64,000 nt of DNA, taken from contig CAYWSE010000003.1 in the NCBI GenBank assembly GCA_964461025.1, positions 1-64,000 of the forward strand. Reading direction: 5' to 3'. Position numbers and translations under genes: made by a program. Position 1 is the stretch's first letter, and each line of letters opens with the position of its first letter. This stretch comes from JAHBVL01 sp964461025 (lineage in GTDB: Bacteria; Chloroflexota; Chloroflexia; Thermomicrobiales; UBA6265). The notes beneath the pieces are model-generated. The model was given only the letters and a program-made list of their open reading frames with translations. It was not told the origin of the DNA and searched no databases. Shown here piece after piece: positions 24,762 through 33,809 of this stretch.

Positions 24762-25262
24762 ATGAACGACGTGATCACACGAACTCAGGGGATGGCGAAC
24801 CGGTTCGAAGCCGCCAGTTGCCAGGTATCAAACCGTATCGAGCAGTGCAACGACCTGGAGCTGCGGGCGCATTGCGCTGCGGAAGCGTGCACCGTTGCCG
24901 CCCTGGCGAGTCACGTCGCCCGGGTGCACGAACTGACAATCAGCTGGATCGCGGCCATGCTCGCGGGTGAAAGTCTTGCCGGGCTGACCATGGCGGACAT
25001 CGATCAGGCGAATCAGGAATGGTTCGCGAATGACGCGGACCGCCGCAAAGACGACGTCCTGGCGATGCTGGACGCCAATCGCCAGGACGCAGTGACGTTC
25101 GTTCGGCAACTCGCTGACGGCGATCTGGACCACTCTGCCGCGTTCGGCCCGTTCAACGGCGCGGTGATCAGCGTTCAGACACTGATCGAGCAGGTTCTGA
25201 TCGGTGATCCGCTCAATCATCTGCGGAGCATCGACTCGGCACTGGCCAACGTCGCCGACTGA
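24762..25262 (+). CDS. DinB-fold / maleylpyruvate isomerase-like protein
   Basis: A 166-residue four-helix-bundle protein of the DinB/mycothiol-dependent maleylpyruvate isomerase N-terminal type. HVARVHELTISW (near residues 51-62) offers the metal-ligand His positions, and FNGAVISVQTLIEQVLIGDPLNHL supplies the typical C-terminal helix. Many such proteins are thiol-dependent transferases or have no known role. ATG 24762 is close behind GAGGAG; GTG 24771 would have better spacing and cannot be excluded. It is convergent with the YciI-like gene, and the 90-base gap shows no clear terminator. Confidence 0.6.
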   Translation: MNDVITRTQGMANRFEAASCQVSNRIEQCNDLELRAHCAAEACTVAALASHVARVHELTISWIAAMLAGESLAGLTMADIDQANQEWFANDADRRKDDVLAMLDANRQDAVTFVRQLADGDLDHSAAFGPFNGAVISVQTLIEQVLIGDPLNHLRSIDSALANVAD

Positions 25263-25352
25263 GCAGGACGAGGCCTTGCCGCAGTGGAGCGCTTCAACGG
25301 GCGACAACAGGTTATGGGTCGGTGATCGGTATGCCCAACGCACCCGCGTTCG

Positions 25353-25631
25353 CTATTCCGCCGGGAAAACGACCTTCCACTCATAGATGACCGCACTGTC
25401 GACAATTCCCGGCGTGGTTCGGAACGGGTCATTGGCAACGATCGCCTCGACGTCGGCCTGGCTGTCACCGTTGTAGATCATCAGTGCGCCCGAATCATCG
25501 GTAAATGGCCCTGACTCGTGCAGCTTTCCCTCGTCGAGCATGCGCTGCAGGAACTCCCGATGCGACGGACGAGTGGCCACCCGAAGCTCGTGGTTGTCGC
25601 TGTACTTCACAAAAATCGCGTACTTCGGCAT
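25353..25631 (-). CDS. YciI-family protein
   Basis: A 92-residue ferredoxin-like-fold protein of the YCII family. The typical His/Asp pair is in RPSHREFLQRMLDEGKL (His in helix 1) and VEAIVANDPF (Asp of the DPF motif), with GPFTDDSGALMIYNG between. Family members are small enzymes or enzyme modules such as dehalogenase- or lactonase-like proteins; no substrate can be named. ATG 25631 has GGAATGGAG upstream. Single gene. Confidence 0.85.
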   Translation of the reverse strand: MPKYAIFVKYSDNHELRVATRPSHREFLQRMLDEGKLHESGPFTDDSGALMIYNGDSQADVEAIVANDPFRTTPGIVDSAVIYEWKVVFPAE

Positions 25632-25939
25632 AACTCCATTCCTTCCCCACTCCCCGTTGCGCCCTACGTGCCGAGCGCTCTTGGTAGTCTACTCAAGTTC
25701 GTGGTGTGGCTCGGCTAGTTGCGCTTTGACTGCTCAGCGCCAATCAGCGCGGCTCGCGATCCCATATGTCGTGATCCCATACAATGTGAGTAGTCTTCCG
25801 TCGGGGAATCCGCACGATTCATTTTGGCTTGGATTGTGGGGAGCGCTTAGGCGACACCCGCGGGAGAGTCGCTGTCGCGCTGTGAGGGTAACGCATGTCC
25901 GCCCCGGAACGTTTGCTCACAGGAGAAGGACAGTCAACG
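25632..25939. other. Intergenic region (308 bp) between the yciI-like gene and the Tat amidohydrolase
   Basis: Divergent gap with no coding sequence that I can support. It holds a phased direct repeat (listed separately) with TACAAT at 25780-25785 as a possible -10 box for the rightward gene. No -35, RNA gene or long inverted repeat is evident. Confidence 0.5.
25758..25781. promoter_or_regulatory. Phased direct repeat GATCCCATA x2
   Basis: GATCCCATA occurs at 25758-25766 and again at 25773-25781, a 15-base period. The second copy runs into TACAAT (25780-25785). It could be a tandem protein-binding site at a promoter about 155 bases before the amidohydrolase start. Confidence 0.3.
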
Positions 25940-27421
25940 ATGGACCCGAATACTGACCAGCGGCCTAGTGTATCCCGCCGGGGATTTCTCAAAGCAGGCA
26001 GTGTGAGCGCAGCCGCCGCGGCAGCTGCCACCGTGGGCATCGTGCCGTCCTCACAGTTACGGGCCGCAGCCCAGGAGACACAGACGTCGAGCCCACAAAT
26101 ACTCCTGAAGGGCGGCCGGGTCGTAACACTCGACCCGGTACTCGGAGACTTTCAAGTAGCCGATGTCTTGATCGATGGTGAGAGCATCGCTGCCATCGCA
26201 CCGGAAATCACGGCTGCCGACGCCGAGGTGATCGACGCCGCGAACATGTTGGTGATGCCAGGTATGGTTGACGCCCATCGTCACACCTGGCAAGCCGCAA
26301 TCAAGCACGTCGCGCCCGATTCAGACTTGTCGGGGTACTTCGGGCAAGTGCTCGCCTCGTTCGCGCCTGTCTACCGACCTGAAGACGTATACATCGGGAC
26401 GCTGATCGGCGCGTTGGAGGCCCTTGACTCGGGTGTTACGACGCTCTTCGACTGGTCACATATCCAGCACACGCCAGAACACACCGATGCCGCAATTGGT
26501 GCGCTTCACGATGCGGGGATACGTGCCGTGTTCGGCTACGGTTTTCCGAACACGGGTTCGGAGTGGTTCTTCGAGAGCCAACTCGAGCATCCTCAGGATG
26601 CTCGTCGGGTGCGAACACAATACTTTTCCGCAGAGAACCAGCTGGTAACCATGGCAATGGCCCTGCGCGGTCCTGAACTCTCGACGATCGCTGTCACGAT
26701 TCACGACTGGGGTCTTGCGCGCGAACTGAACCTGCCGATATCGGTGCACGTCGGTAACGGCTCGTTCGGTGTGCCCTACCGGGCCATCGAGCAGCTCGCC
26801 GACGCAGGTCTCCTGGGTGCAGATACTCAGTACGTACACAACGTTTCCTTGACCGATGCCGCAATCGACCTTATCCGGGAGACTGGCGGAACCGCGGTAG
26901 TCACCCCAGCTGTCGAGATGCAAATGGGATTCGGAATGCCGGCGGCCGGGCGTTTCTGGAACCGAGGCATGCGGCCGGGTCTCGGCATCGATGTGATCAC
27001 TTCAACGGCAGGAGACCTCTTCACCCAAATGCGCACCGCCCATCAAATCGAACGGCTGCTGGCCGCGCTGGATCCCAACGAGCGGCTGGCGCCAACTGTC
27101 CACGACGTGCTGGAGATGGCCACCATCGACAGCGCGCGATCTATATGGCTGGGTGACAGGATCGGGACTCTGTCTCCTGGAAAGGCCGCCGATGTTGTAC
27201 TTCTCCGCACCGACTCGTTGCACATGACCCCCGTAAACGACCCGGTAGCGGCCGTCGTCATCAGTGCGAACTCAGGCGATGTTGATACGGTTCTGGTGAG
27301 AGGACGTGTGCGTAAACGAGGTGGAACCCTGATCGACGTGGATCTGGCGCAACTTCGCGCAGGGGCCCTCGAATCACGCGACTATCTGATTCAAGCGTCG
27401 GGATACGGAGCAACGGCCTGA
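25940..27421 (+). CDS. Tat-exported amidohydrolase (MtaD/SsnA/AtzA-like)
   Basis: A 493-residue metal-dependent amidohydrolase. The N-terminus has a clear Tat motif, SRRGFLKAG (residues 12-20), followed by an Ala-rich hydrophobic stretch. The barrel starts with ILLKGGRVVTLDP and the metal-binding HRH (His113, His115) in GMVDAHRHTW. Later His ligands are in ISVHVGN and YVHNVSLTD. The C-terminal GDRIGTLSPGKAADVVLL is the usual composite-sheet return. Relatives deaminate or dechlorinate aminopurines and triazines, but those are cytoplasmic. ATG 25940 has AAGGA upstream. Confidence 0.85.
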   Translation: MDPNTDQRPSVSRRGFLKAGSVSAAAAAAATVGIVPSSQLRAAAQETQTSSPQILLKGGRVVTLDPVLGDFQVADVLIDGESIAAIAPEITAADAEVIDAANMLVMPGMVDAHRHTWQAAIKHVAPDSDLSGYFGQVLASFAPVYRPEDVYIGTLIGALEALDSGVTTLFDWSHIQHTPEHTDAAIGALHDAGIRAVFGYGFPNTGSEWFFESQLEHPQDARRVRTQYFSAENQLVTMAMALRGPELSTIAVTIHDWGLARELNLPISVHVGNGSFGVPYRAIEQLADAGLLGADTQYVHNVSLTDAAIDLIRETGGTAVVTPAVEMQMGFGMPAAGRFWNRGMRPGLGIDVITSTAGDLFTQMRTAHQIERLLAALDPNERLAPTVHDVLEMATIDSARSIWLGDRIGTLSPGKAADVVLLRTDSLHMTPVNDPVAAVVISANSGDVDTVLVRGRVRKRGGTLIDVDLAQLRAGALESRDYLIQASGYGATA

Positions 27422-27561
27422 CGAACAACACCTTCGCGTGCTCCTCCAGTCGATCCTGTGGACGATGAATCCAACCGCTCCGCTTTCACTTCGCATGTGT
27501 ATGGTCACATCGGTCACGGACGTGTTCGTCCTGGGCAAACTATTGATAGGCTACGCTTTCG

Positions 27562-27580
27562 AAGAGCAAAATGTGCTCTT
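27562..27580. promoter_or_regulatory. Small hairpin in the mutS leader
   Basis: AAGAGCA (27562-27568) pairs with TGCTCTT (27574-27580), 7 bp around a 5-base loop, 34 bases before the mutS start. It may be a leader structure or a terminator for the gene before it. Evidence is only the inverted repeat. Confidence 0.3.
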
Positions 27581-27614
27581 GTGACGCGATCGAAGGTACT
27601 CCGGCAGGTGTTGC

Positions 27615-30314
27615 GTGACCGGACAAAGTGAAATGCCGGCGGTCGCCGGAACAAGCGTGCCCATGGTCCCACTCCGACGCCAGTATCTTGACATCAAGGC
27701 TCGATTCCCAGACACCATTCTCCTTTTCCGGCTGGGCGACTTCTACGAGACCTTCGAAGAGGATGCGTACGTCGCTTCCTCGGTGCTGGATATCGTCCTC
27801 ACGGGCCGGGAGATGGGCAAAGGCCAGCGCGTGCCAATGGCCGGCATCCCCTACCACGCGGCCGAGGGGTATATCGGCCGCCTGATCGCCGCCGGTCACA
27901 AAGTGGCGGTCTGCGAACAGGTCGGCGAGGTAACCAAAGGGCGAGGACTGGTCGATCGCGACGTTACGAAGGTCATTACCCCCGGCACGGTTACCGAGCC
28001 CTCGATGCTCGACGAAAACCGCAACAACTACATCGCCGGTGTCGTGACCGGCGGCAACCGGGCCGGAATCGCATATGCCGACATCACAACCGGAGAGTTC
28101 GCGACGACGGAACTCAATTCTGAGACGATTGAGGAAATGCACCTGGCGGTAGGTCGGGAGCTGCAGCGCCTTAACGTTGCGGAAATCGTCATGCCCGCAG
28201 AGATTTCCTCGAACGGCGATGACACGGCGCCGGGATGGTTGCCGTCTGGTCTGGCGTCCGGCGAGACCGATGCCTGGCACTGGCGGCTCGACCGGGCAGA
28301 GGAGCGTCTCAAGGGTCATTTTGGCGTCGAGATGCTGGACGGATTCGGTTGCGCCGGCAAACCGGCCGCGATCCGCGCTGCCGGGGGATTGCTGCACTAT
28401 CTCTCGGAAACCCAGCTCTCCAGTCTGAAGCAACTGCGAACGCTGACAACCTACTCCACCACTACCTTCATGACCCTCGATGCGCAAACACGTCGCAATC
28501 TGGAGCTGATCGAGAGCACGCGCGGCGAACGAAGGCATAGCCTGCTCGGCGTATTGGATGAGACCCGGACGCCGATGGGCGCTCGTTTGCTGCGCCGCTG
28601 GATCAGCCAGCCACTGATCGACCGTCCGGCGCTCGAACGACGGCAGGAAGGGGTCGCCTGGTTTCACCAGCAAGCAGGAGTTCGCACCGAGCTGCGGAAC
28701 GGACTCAGCCAGGTCGGCGATATCGAGCGACTGACAAACCGTGCGCTGAGTGCCGCGGCGTCGCCCCGAGAGCTTGGGTTGCTGCGGGGTTCGCTTGCGA
28801 TTCTGCCGGAGATCGCCGGAATCGTTCGCGGGGCGCCGCATGTTGCGGATCTCCCCGACCTCGCGGATGTGCATAGACTGCTGGAGCAGGCGATCGTCGA
28901 GGAACCGGCCGCCGTGCTGGGACGGGGAAACGCGATTCGGCCAGGTTTCGCCCCCGAGCTCGATGGGCATCGGGGTCGGGCCAAAGAGGCGCGCGACTGG
29001 ATTGCCGGTCTGGAGCGCTCTGAACGCGAGCGAACCGGAATCAGATCGCTCAAGGTTGGCTACAACAAGGTTTTTGGCTACTACCTGGAGATCACGACGG
29101 CAGCGCTGGCCACTGCCGAGCGAGACCGGAGGGCGACCGGCGACGACAGCGCTGTGCTGCCCGACGAGTACATACCCAAACAGACGCTAGCCAACGCAAC
29201 GCGCTACTTCACGCCTCAGCTGAAAGAGTACGAGACGATCGTTCTCAATGCCGAAGAGATTCTCAACGAAATAGAGACCGACGTTTTTCGGCGGGTGATG
29301 TCAGAGGTGGCGGGCTCGTCTAGCCGTCTGCTCGATGCCGCGGCCACGATCGCCGAGCTGGACGTTTTGTCCAATCTGGCGGATGTGGCTGTCGAACACA
29401 ACTACACCCGTCCCGAGCTCGACGACTCCAGCGCAATAGAGATCAGCCGCGGCCGGCATCCGGTGCTGGAAACGGTTCTGCGAACGGGTGAGTACGTGCC
29501 CAACGACGCACATCTCGACGCCGGCAGCGCCCAGGTGATCATCCTGACCGGACCAAATATGGCCGGGAAGAGCAGCTGGCTGCGGCAAGTGGCGTTGATC
29601 ACGCTGATGGCTCAAATCGGGTCGTTCGTGCCGGCGGAGCGAGCCAGGATCGGTTTAGTCGACCGGATCTTCACGCGCATCGGCGCGCAGGACGACATCG
29701 CCACCGGTCAGAGCACCTTCATGGTCGAAATGCTCGAAACGGCGAACATCCTCAATCACGCGACACCGCGCAGTCTGATCGTGCTCGACGAAATCGGCCG
29801 CGGCACGAGCACGTATGACGGACTGGCGATCGCTCGCGCAGTTGTCGAATACGTCCACAACACGCCGCGGCTTGGCTGCAAAACGCTTTTCGCCACCCAC
29901 TACCACGAGCTGACCGAACTCGCCGGAATACTTCCCCGAGTTCGCACCTACCGCATGGATGTTCTGGAAGAAGGCGACCGGGTGGTGTTCCTTCGTCAGG
30001 TCGTGCCGGGCGGCGCCGACCGGTCATACGGCATCCACGTCGCCGAGCTGGCGGGCATCCCGAAGGCGATTGTCCGTAGAGCCTCCGAAGTGCTCGCCGA
30101 ACTCGAGCAGATGTCGCGTGCCGGCACAGACAAGGATGCTCGCCGCGCTGCCATGCAAGCGCCGCTTCCCGAGCAGTCAACGCAAGTCCAACTGACGATG
30201 TTCGCTCCGGCTGACCCAATCATCGAAGAACTGAAGAGACTCGACGTTGAGTCACTGAGCCCTATAGAGGCGATCACGAAGCTCTATGAGCTGCAGAAGC
30301 AGACGTCCTCCTGA
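27615..30314 (+). CDS. mutS: DNA mismatch repair protein MutS
   Basis: An 899-residue MutS1. The mismatch-binding Phe-x-Glu is in LGDFYETFEED (Phe43, Glu45). The connector, core and clamp domains follow, and the C-terminal ABC-type ATPase has Walker A TGPNMAGKSSW near residue 644, Walker B SLIVLDEIGRGTSTYDG and the ATHYHEL switch. It recognises mispairs and small loops and recruits the rest of the repair machinery. The length is normal (850-900). GTG 27615 is the first start; ATG 27633 is possible. No mutL lies next to it in this window. Confidence 0.97.
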   Translation: MTGQSEMPAVAGTSVPMVPLRRQYLDIKARFPDTILLFRLGDFYETFEEDAYVASSVLDIVLTGREMGKGQRVPMAGIPYHAAEGYIGRLIAAGHKVAVCEQVGEVTKGRGLVDRDVTKVITPGTVTEPSMLDENRNNYIAGVVTGGNRAGIAYADITTGEFATTELNSETIEEMHLAVGRELQRLNVAEIVMPAEISSNGDDTAPGWLPSGLASGETDAWHWRLDRAEERLKGHFGVEMLDGFGCAGKPAAIRAAGGLLHYLSETQLSSLKQLRTLTTYSTTTFMTLDAQTRRNLELIESTRGERRHSLLGVLDETRTPMGARLLRRWISQPLIDRPALERRQEGVAWFHQQAGVRTELRNGLSQVGDIERLTNRALSAAASPRELGLLRGSLAILPEIAGIVRGAPHVADLPDLADVHRLLEQAIVEEPAAVLGRGNAIRPGFAPELDGHRGRAKEARDWIAGLERSERERTGIRSLKVGYNKVFGYYLEITTAALATAERDRRATGDDSAVLPDEYIPKQTLANATRYFTPQLKEYETIVLNAEEILNEIETDVFRRVMSEVAGSSSRLLDAAATIAELDVLSNLADVAVEHNYTRPELDDSSAIEISRGRHPVLETVLRTGEYVPNDAHLDAGSAQVIILTGPNMAGKSSWLRQVALITLMAQIGSFVPAERARIGLVDRIFTRIGAQDDIATGQSTFMVEMLETANILNHATPRSLIVLDEIGRGTSTYDGLAIARAVVEYVHNTPRLGCKTLFATHYHELTELAGILPRVRTYRMDVLEEGDRVVFLRQVVPGGADRSYGIHVAELAGIPKAIVRRASEVLAELEQMSRAGTDKDARRAAMQAPLPEQSTQVQLTMFAPADPIIEELKRLDVESLSPIEAITKLYELQKQTSS

Positions 30315-30331
30315 CGGCATAGACCCCCCGT

Positions 30332-30358
30332 GGTAAGACGGTTCATGCTATCCTTACC
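30332..30358. promoter_or_regulatory. Inverted repeat upstream of the vapBC-like pair
   Basis: GGTAAG (30332-30337) and CTTACC (30353-30358), perfect 6-bp arms 15 bases apart, about 77 bases before the antitoxin start. The spacing suits a dimeric antitoxin operator, which type II systems use for autoregulation. Candidate only. Confidence 0.35.
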
Positions 30359-30434
30359 TTCATCTGCAAGTAATGCCGATTTGCTTCGCCTTGATGATCT
30401 GAAATGCCGCGGGCAATGCGCCGGGAGAAACACA

Positions 30435-30710
30435 ATGAAGGAGACCTACTACGCAACAATCACCTCGAAGGGACAGATCACGATTCCGAAAGCCGTTCGA
30501 GAGACCCTGGCGGTCTATTCGGGCGACCGCGTGGCCTTTACCGTCGAAGGCGACAACGTCGCGGTCGAGGGCATCTCATCCGACATCGAGGACCTGATCG
30601 GTTCGATCAAGCCGCTGACCGACGAGGATCCTGGCGACTTCGACGACATGATCGAGCGCGCATGGTCAACCGCGGCCATCGAACGTTGGGAACGAGTCAA
30701 TCGCCAATGA
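30435..30710 (+). CDS. AbrB/VapB-like antitoxin
   Basis: A 91-residue protein with an N-terminal SpoVT/AbrB swapped-hairpin DNA-binding domain: TITSKGQITIPKAVRETL (residues 8-25), then SGDRVAFTVEGDNVAVEG. The acidic C-terminal half is the usual toxin-binding tail. It would bind its own promoter and neutralise the partner PIN toxin. ATG 30435 has GGGAG 8 bases upstream; the longer frame to 30330 covers the putative operator. Its stop overlaps the toxin start in ATGA. Confidence 0.88.
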   Translation: MKETYYATITSKGQITIPKAVRETLAVYSGDRVAFTVEGDNVAVEGISSDIEDLIGSIKPLTDEDPGDFDDMIERAWSTAAIERWERVNRQ

Positions 30711-31132
30711 TCTTCCTGGATGCCAACTACTTCCTGCGACTGATGCTTGCTCCACGTAATCAGCGAGAAGAAGAGCGGATGCATGCCGCAGCCCGCCTCA
30801 TGAGGCTTGTTTCGTCCGGCGCCAGAACCGCCACCACGTCCGAAGCAGTCCTCGCCGAGGTGATATTCGTTACCCTCGATCCGAAATACGGGTTGAGTCG
30901 TGAGGATGTCGCGTGGCGACTCAAGCGATTCCTGACGATGAAAGGTCTTGTGTCGCCGCATCTGGACGTTTGGCTCCATGCGGTAGAGCTGTGGGCGGCG
31001 AACAGGAAGTTGAGTTTTGTCGACGCGTTCTCTGCCGCCCTGTCACTGAAAGAAGGATATGAGCTCGCGACGTTCGATCGCGAGCTTTCAAAGCTCGACG
31101 GTCTTTCGCTCTACGAACCTGACTTTGCGTGA
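30707..31132 (+). CDS. PIN-domain toxin (VapC-like)
   Basis: A 141-residue PIN-domain ribonuclease. Acidic residues of the Mg site are visible: Asp5 in IFLDANYFL, a Glu in TTSEAVLAEVIF, Asp in KLSFVDAFSAAL, and Asp in ATFDRELSKL. Such toxins cleave tRNA or rRNA when free of antitoxin. Start ATG 30707 overlaps the antitoxin stop by 4 bases (ATGA), the normal coupling of VapBC operons. It is convergent with the amidase gene 27 bases away. A single pair outside any visible mobile element. Confidence 0.88.
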   Translation: MIFLDANYFLRLMLAPRNQREEERMHAAARLMRLVSSGARTATTSEAVLAEVIFVTLDPKYGLSREDVAWRLKRFLTMKGLVSPHLDVWLHAVELWAANRKLSFVDAFSAALSLKEGYELATFDRELSKLDGLSLYEPDFA

Positions 31133-31159
31133 GCAATCACTGCGCAACGTGAATGCGCG

Positions 31160-32581
31160 CTACCCGGCGATCACCGGCCGCATCTTCCAGCACTCTGTGG
31201 CCTGCTCGAAGGCATGGGCGAGCTGCAGGACGCCGAGGTCGTCGCGGAATCGGCCGACGATCTGCGCGCCGACCGGCAATCCATCGTCGGTGAAACCAGC
31301 CGGCACTGAGATCGCCGGGCTGCGCGTCACCGTGATGTAGTACGCCGTTTTCATCCAGGCGATGTAGTTTTCCATGGGAACCCCATCGATCTCTTCCGGG
31401 AATCGCCATTCGACCGGGAAGGGCGGTACCTGGTTGACCGCGCAGACGATGAATTCGAATGTCTGCATGAATTCCCGCACCCGCTGGAAGAGCGCTTCCT
31501 GGCGAACCATCGCCGTTCCCAGCTGAACAGCGCTCATGGCCCTGCCTTTTTCTGTGTTCCAGACCGCCTCCGGTTTCATGTGGTCGCGATCCTGCTCGAA
31601 CGTGGCTGCGTTGCCGGATGCCATGAATCCGGCTCGGAGGTCGTGAAAGATGACATCGGCATCGTAGAGCGGCGGCGCGACATCCTCGACGATGCAACCG
31701 AGCGATTCGAACGTGGCCCGTTGCTTTGCCAGCGTCGAGCGCACGCGTGGATCGAGCGGGAGATCGCCCAGATCGGGAGACCAGGCGATGCGTACGCCCT
31801 TGAAGTCGCGATCGAGCGGCCCCAGAAAAGTCGACGTGTCGACGGGATAGGCGAGCTGATCGCGGGCGTCAGCGCCGGCCATCACGCTCAGCAGCATTGC
31901 CGCGTCCTGCACCGTCCGCGCCATTGGTCCTTTCACGCCAACTCCTGTCCATGGCAGATTGTTCGGCCACGACGGCACCAGTCCGGGCGAAACCCGAAAC
32001 CCGACGACATTGTTGAAATTACCCGGATTGCGCAATGAACCACCGGAGTCGGATCCGTCAGCGACGGGAAGCATGCCGGTCGCAAGTGCAGCTCCGGCGC
32101 CGCCGCTGCTGCCGCCGGCCGATCTGGTCTGGTCGTATGGGTTCTTTGTCGCACCAAAAACCGGATTGAATGAGTGAGAGCCGAGACCGAATTCCGGCAC
32201 ATTCGTCTTGCCGATGATCAACGATCCCGCCGCGCGCATGCGCTCGACGATCAGGCAATCGCGTTCCGGATAATCGTTGACATGGAGGGGGGATCCTTTC
32301 GTCGTCGGAAACCCGACGGCATCGACCAGATCCTTGACCGCGAGTGGGAGCCCATGCAGCGGTCCATCCAGGCCATATTGCACGATGCGCTCGTCTGCTG
32401 CGGCGGCCAGCGCCATTGCTTCGTCGTCGTCGAGTTTCGAGACGATGGCGTTGATCGTGGGGTTGACGCGCTCGATCTGAGAGAGGAACGCAGCCATTAC
32501 CTCACGGGACGAGAGAGTCTTCTCCGCTATTCTCTGTCTGAGTTCCACGGCTGGCACAAAGCAAATCTCGTTAGCAGTCAC
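31160..32581 (-). CDS. Amidase (amidase signature family)
   Basis: A 473-residue amidase with the Ser-cisSer-Lys triad. Lys83 is in PLAVKDLVD, the cis-Ser near residue 158 in GGSSGGAGAALATGM, and the nucleophile Ser182 in GSDSGGSLRNPG. The family hydrolyses amides; it includes GatA, but this protein has no GatB/GatC neighbours and its C-terminal half fits a stand-alone amidase. GTG 32581 directly after GGGGAG is preferred; an ATG at 32620 is in frame. Stop faces the PIN toxin gene. Confidence 0.87.
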   Translation of the reverse strand: MTANEICFVPAVELRQRIAEKTLSSREVMAAFLSQIERVNPTINAIVSKLDDDEAMALAAAADERIVQYGLDGPLHGLPLAVKDLVDAVGFPTTKGSPLHVNDYPERDCLIVERMRAAGSLIIGKTNVPEFGLGSHSFNPVFGATKNPYDQTRSAGGSSGGAGAALATGMLPVADGSDSGGSLRNPGNFNNVVGFRVSPGLVPSWPNNLPWTGVGVKGPMARTVQDAAMLLSVMAGADARDQLAYPVDTSTFLGPLDRDFKGVRIAWSPDLGDLPLDPRVRSTLAKQRATFESLGCIVEDVAPPLYDADVIFHDLRAGFMASGNAATFEQDRDHMKPEAVWNTEKGRAMSAVQLGTAMVRQEALFQRVREFMQTFEFIVCAVNQVPPFPVEWRFPEEIDGVPMENYIAWMKTAYYITVTRSPAISVPAGFTDDGLPVGAQIVGRFRDDLGVLQLAHAFEQATECWKMRPVIAG

Positions 32582-32645
32582 GTAGCTCCCCTTCCTCATG
32601 GCAAACCGAATGATCGGCATTGTGGCACGTTAGCACTCGGGTCGT

Positions 32646-33809
32646 TCACAGAAACCGCGCGCAGACGTCGTTCGCCAGCATCATGCCGCGCGGGGTGAGA
32701 CGGGCGACCGTTCCGTCCCAAGCGAGCAAACCGATTTCGGCCAGTTGGGCAATCTCGACCCCGAATTGAGCCTGAAGCGACGTTCCATGACGCATGCTGA
32801 ACTCCGGAGCTGTAACGCCCTCATGGAGGAGCCGCAAACCGAGCATCATCGTCTCGCCCATCGCCATCCGCGTCGTGATCTCCTCTGTGTTCGAAACGGC
32901 GCTTTCGCCGCACTCGATCGTTTCGATGTACGTCTTTGGCAGCAGGTGATTCATGCGGCGCTGATTGCCAATCCGCCAGTGAGCGCCTGCTCCGAACCCG
33001 GCATAGGCGCCGTTGCGCCAGTAGGTTATGTTATGTTTCGACTGACATTCGCTCGTTCTGGCCCAGTTGGCGATCTCATAGTGGAGCCAGCCTGCGTTTC
33101 CGAGATATTCACGGGCCATTTCATAGAAATCGGCCGCGTCGTCGTCACTGACTGGAACAAGGATGCCCCGACCGACCGCCTCGGCCATCGGCGTTCCCGG
33201 TTCGACGATCAGACTGTAGAGCGAAAGGTGCGACAACCCGAGTTCGGAGCTTACGATCGACTGCAAATCTCTTTTCCAGACATCCGCGCTCTGACCCGGC
33301 CAGCCGAAAATCAGATCGCAACTGATATTCGTGAAACCAGCGCGCTTCGCCGCCTGCACCGCCAGAACAACATCGTTCGATTCATGTTGCCGGCCGAGCG
33401 TCCGCAGTCCCCGTCTATCGAACGTCTGGGCACCGATGCTCAATCGATTGACGCCGGCCCCGAGTAAGCCAGCAAAGTAGATCGCGTCGACATTGTTCGG
33501 ATTGGCTTCGAGTGTGATTTCTGCATCCGGCGAGAGATCAAAGGAATGACTGACTGCCGCAACGATTCGGCCGATCTGCTCAGCAGAAAGCAACGACGGC
33601 GTACCTCCTCCAAGGAAGATTGTGCTCGCATTCATCGCTCCCAGCTGCTTTGGGAATCGTTCGATCTCGGTGCAGAGCGCATCGACGTACCGGGGAATCA
33701 GGTCTTCCATGCCCGCATAGGTATTGAAGTCGCAATAGGGGCAGATGCGGCTGCAAAAGGGAACGTGTATGTAGACGCCAACCGGGGCATCGTCCGGTAA
33801 TGGAGCCAT
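32646..33809 (-). CDS. hemW: Radical SAM protein HemW-like (coproporphyrinogen oxidase homologue)
   Basis: A 387-residue radical SAM enzyme. The cluster motif CSRICPYC gives Cys19, Cys23 and Cys26 in HVPFCSRICPYCDF, the HemW/HemN pattern, with IFLGGGTPSLL and SLYSLIVEPGTPM following. HemW-type proteins, which are often misnamed HemN, bind heme and act in heme transfer rather than coproporphyrinogen oxidation. It has the C-terminal HemN domain (GAGAHWRIGNQR, GLRLLHEGV). ATG 33809 overlaps the stop of the upstream DUF4129 gene by one base (TGATG), so it is the last gene of the moxR operon. Confidence 0.88.
   Translation of the reverse strand: MAPLPDDAPVGVYIHVPFCSRICPYCDFNTYAGMEDLIPRYVDALCTEIERFPKQLGAMNASTIFLGGGTPSLLSAEQIGRIVAAVSHSFDLSPDAEITLEANPNNVDAIYFAGLLGAGVNRLSIGAQTFDRRGLRTLGRQHESNDVVLAVQAAKRAGFTNISCDLIFGWPGQSADVWKRDLQSIVSSELGLSHLSLYSLIVEPGTPMAEAVGRGILVPVSDDDAADFYEMAREYLGNAGWLHYEIANWARTSECQSKHNITYWRNGAYAGFGAGAHWRIGNQRRMNHLLPKTYIETIECGESAVSNTEEITTRMAMGETMMLGLRLLHEGVTAPEFSMRHGTSLQAQFGVEIAQLAEIGLLAWDGTVARLTPRGMMLANDVCARFL

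Noticed and set aside
27540..28970. A 476-codon open frame on the minus strand
   Set aside because: Antisense to mutS; no recognisable motif.
30707..31132. VapBC pair as sign of a genomic island
   Set aside because: No integrase, transposase, tRNA gene or repeat border nearby, and base composition looks like that of the neighbours.
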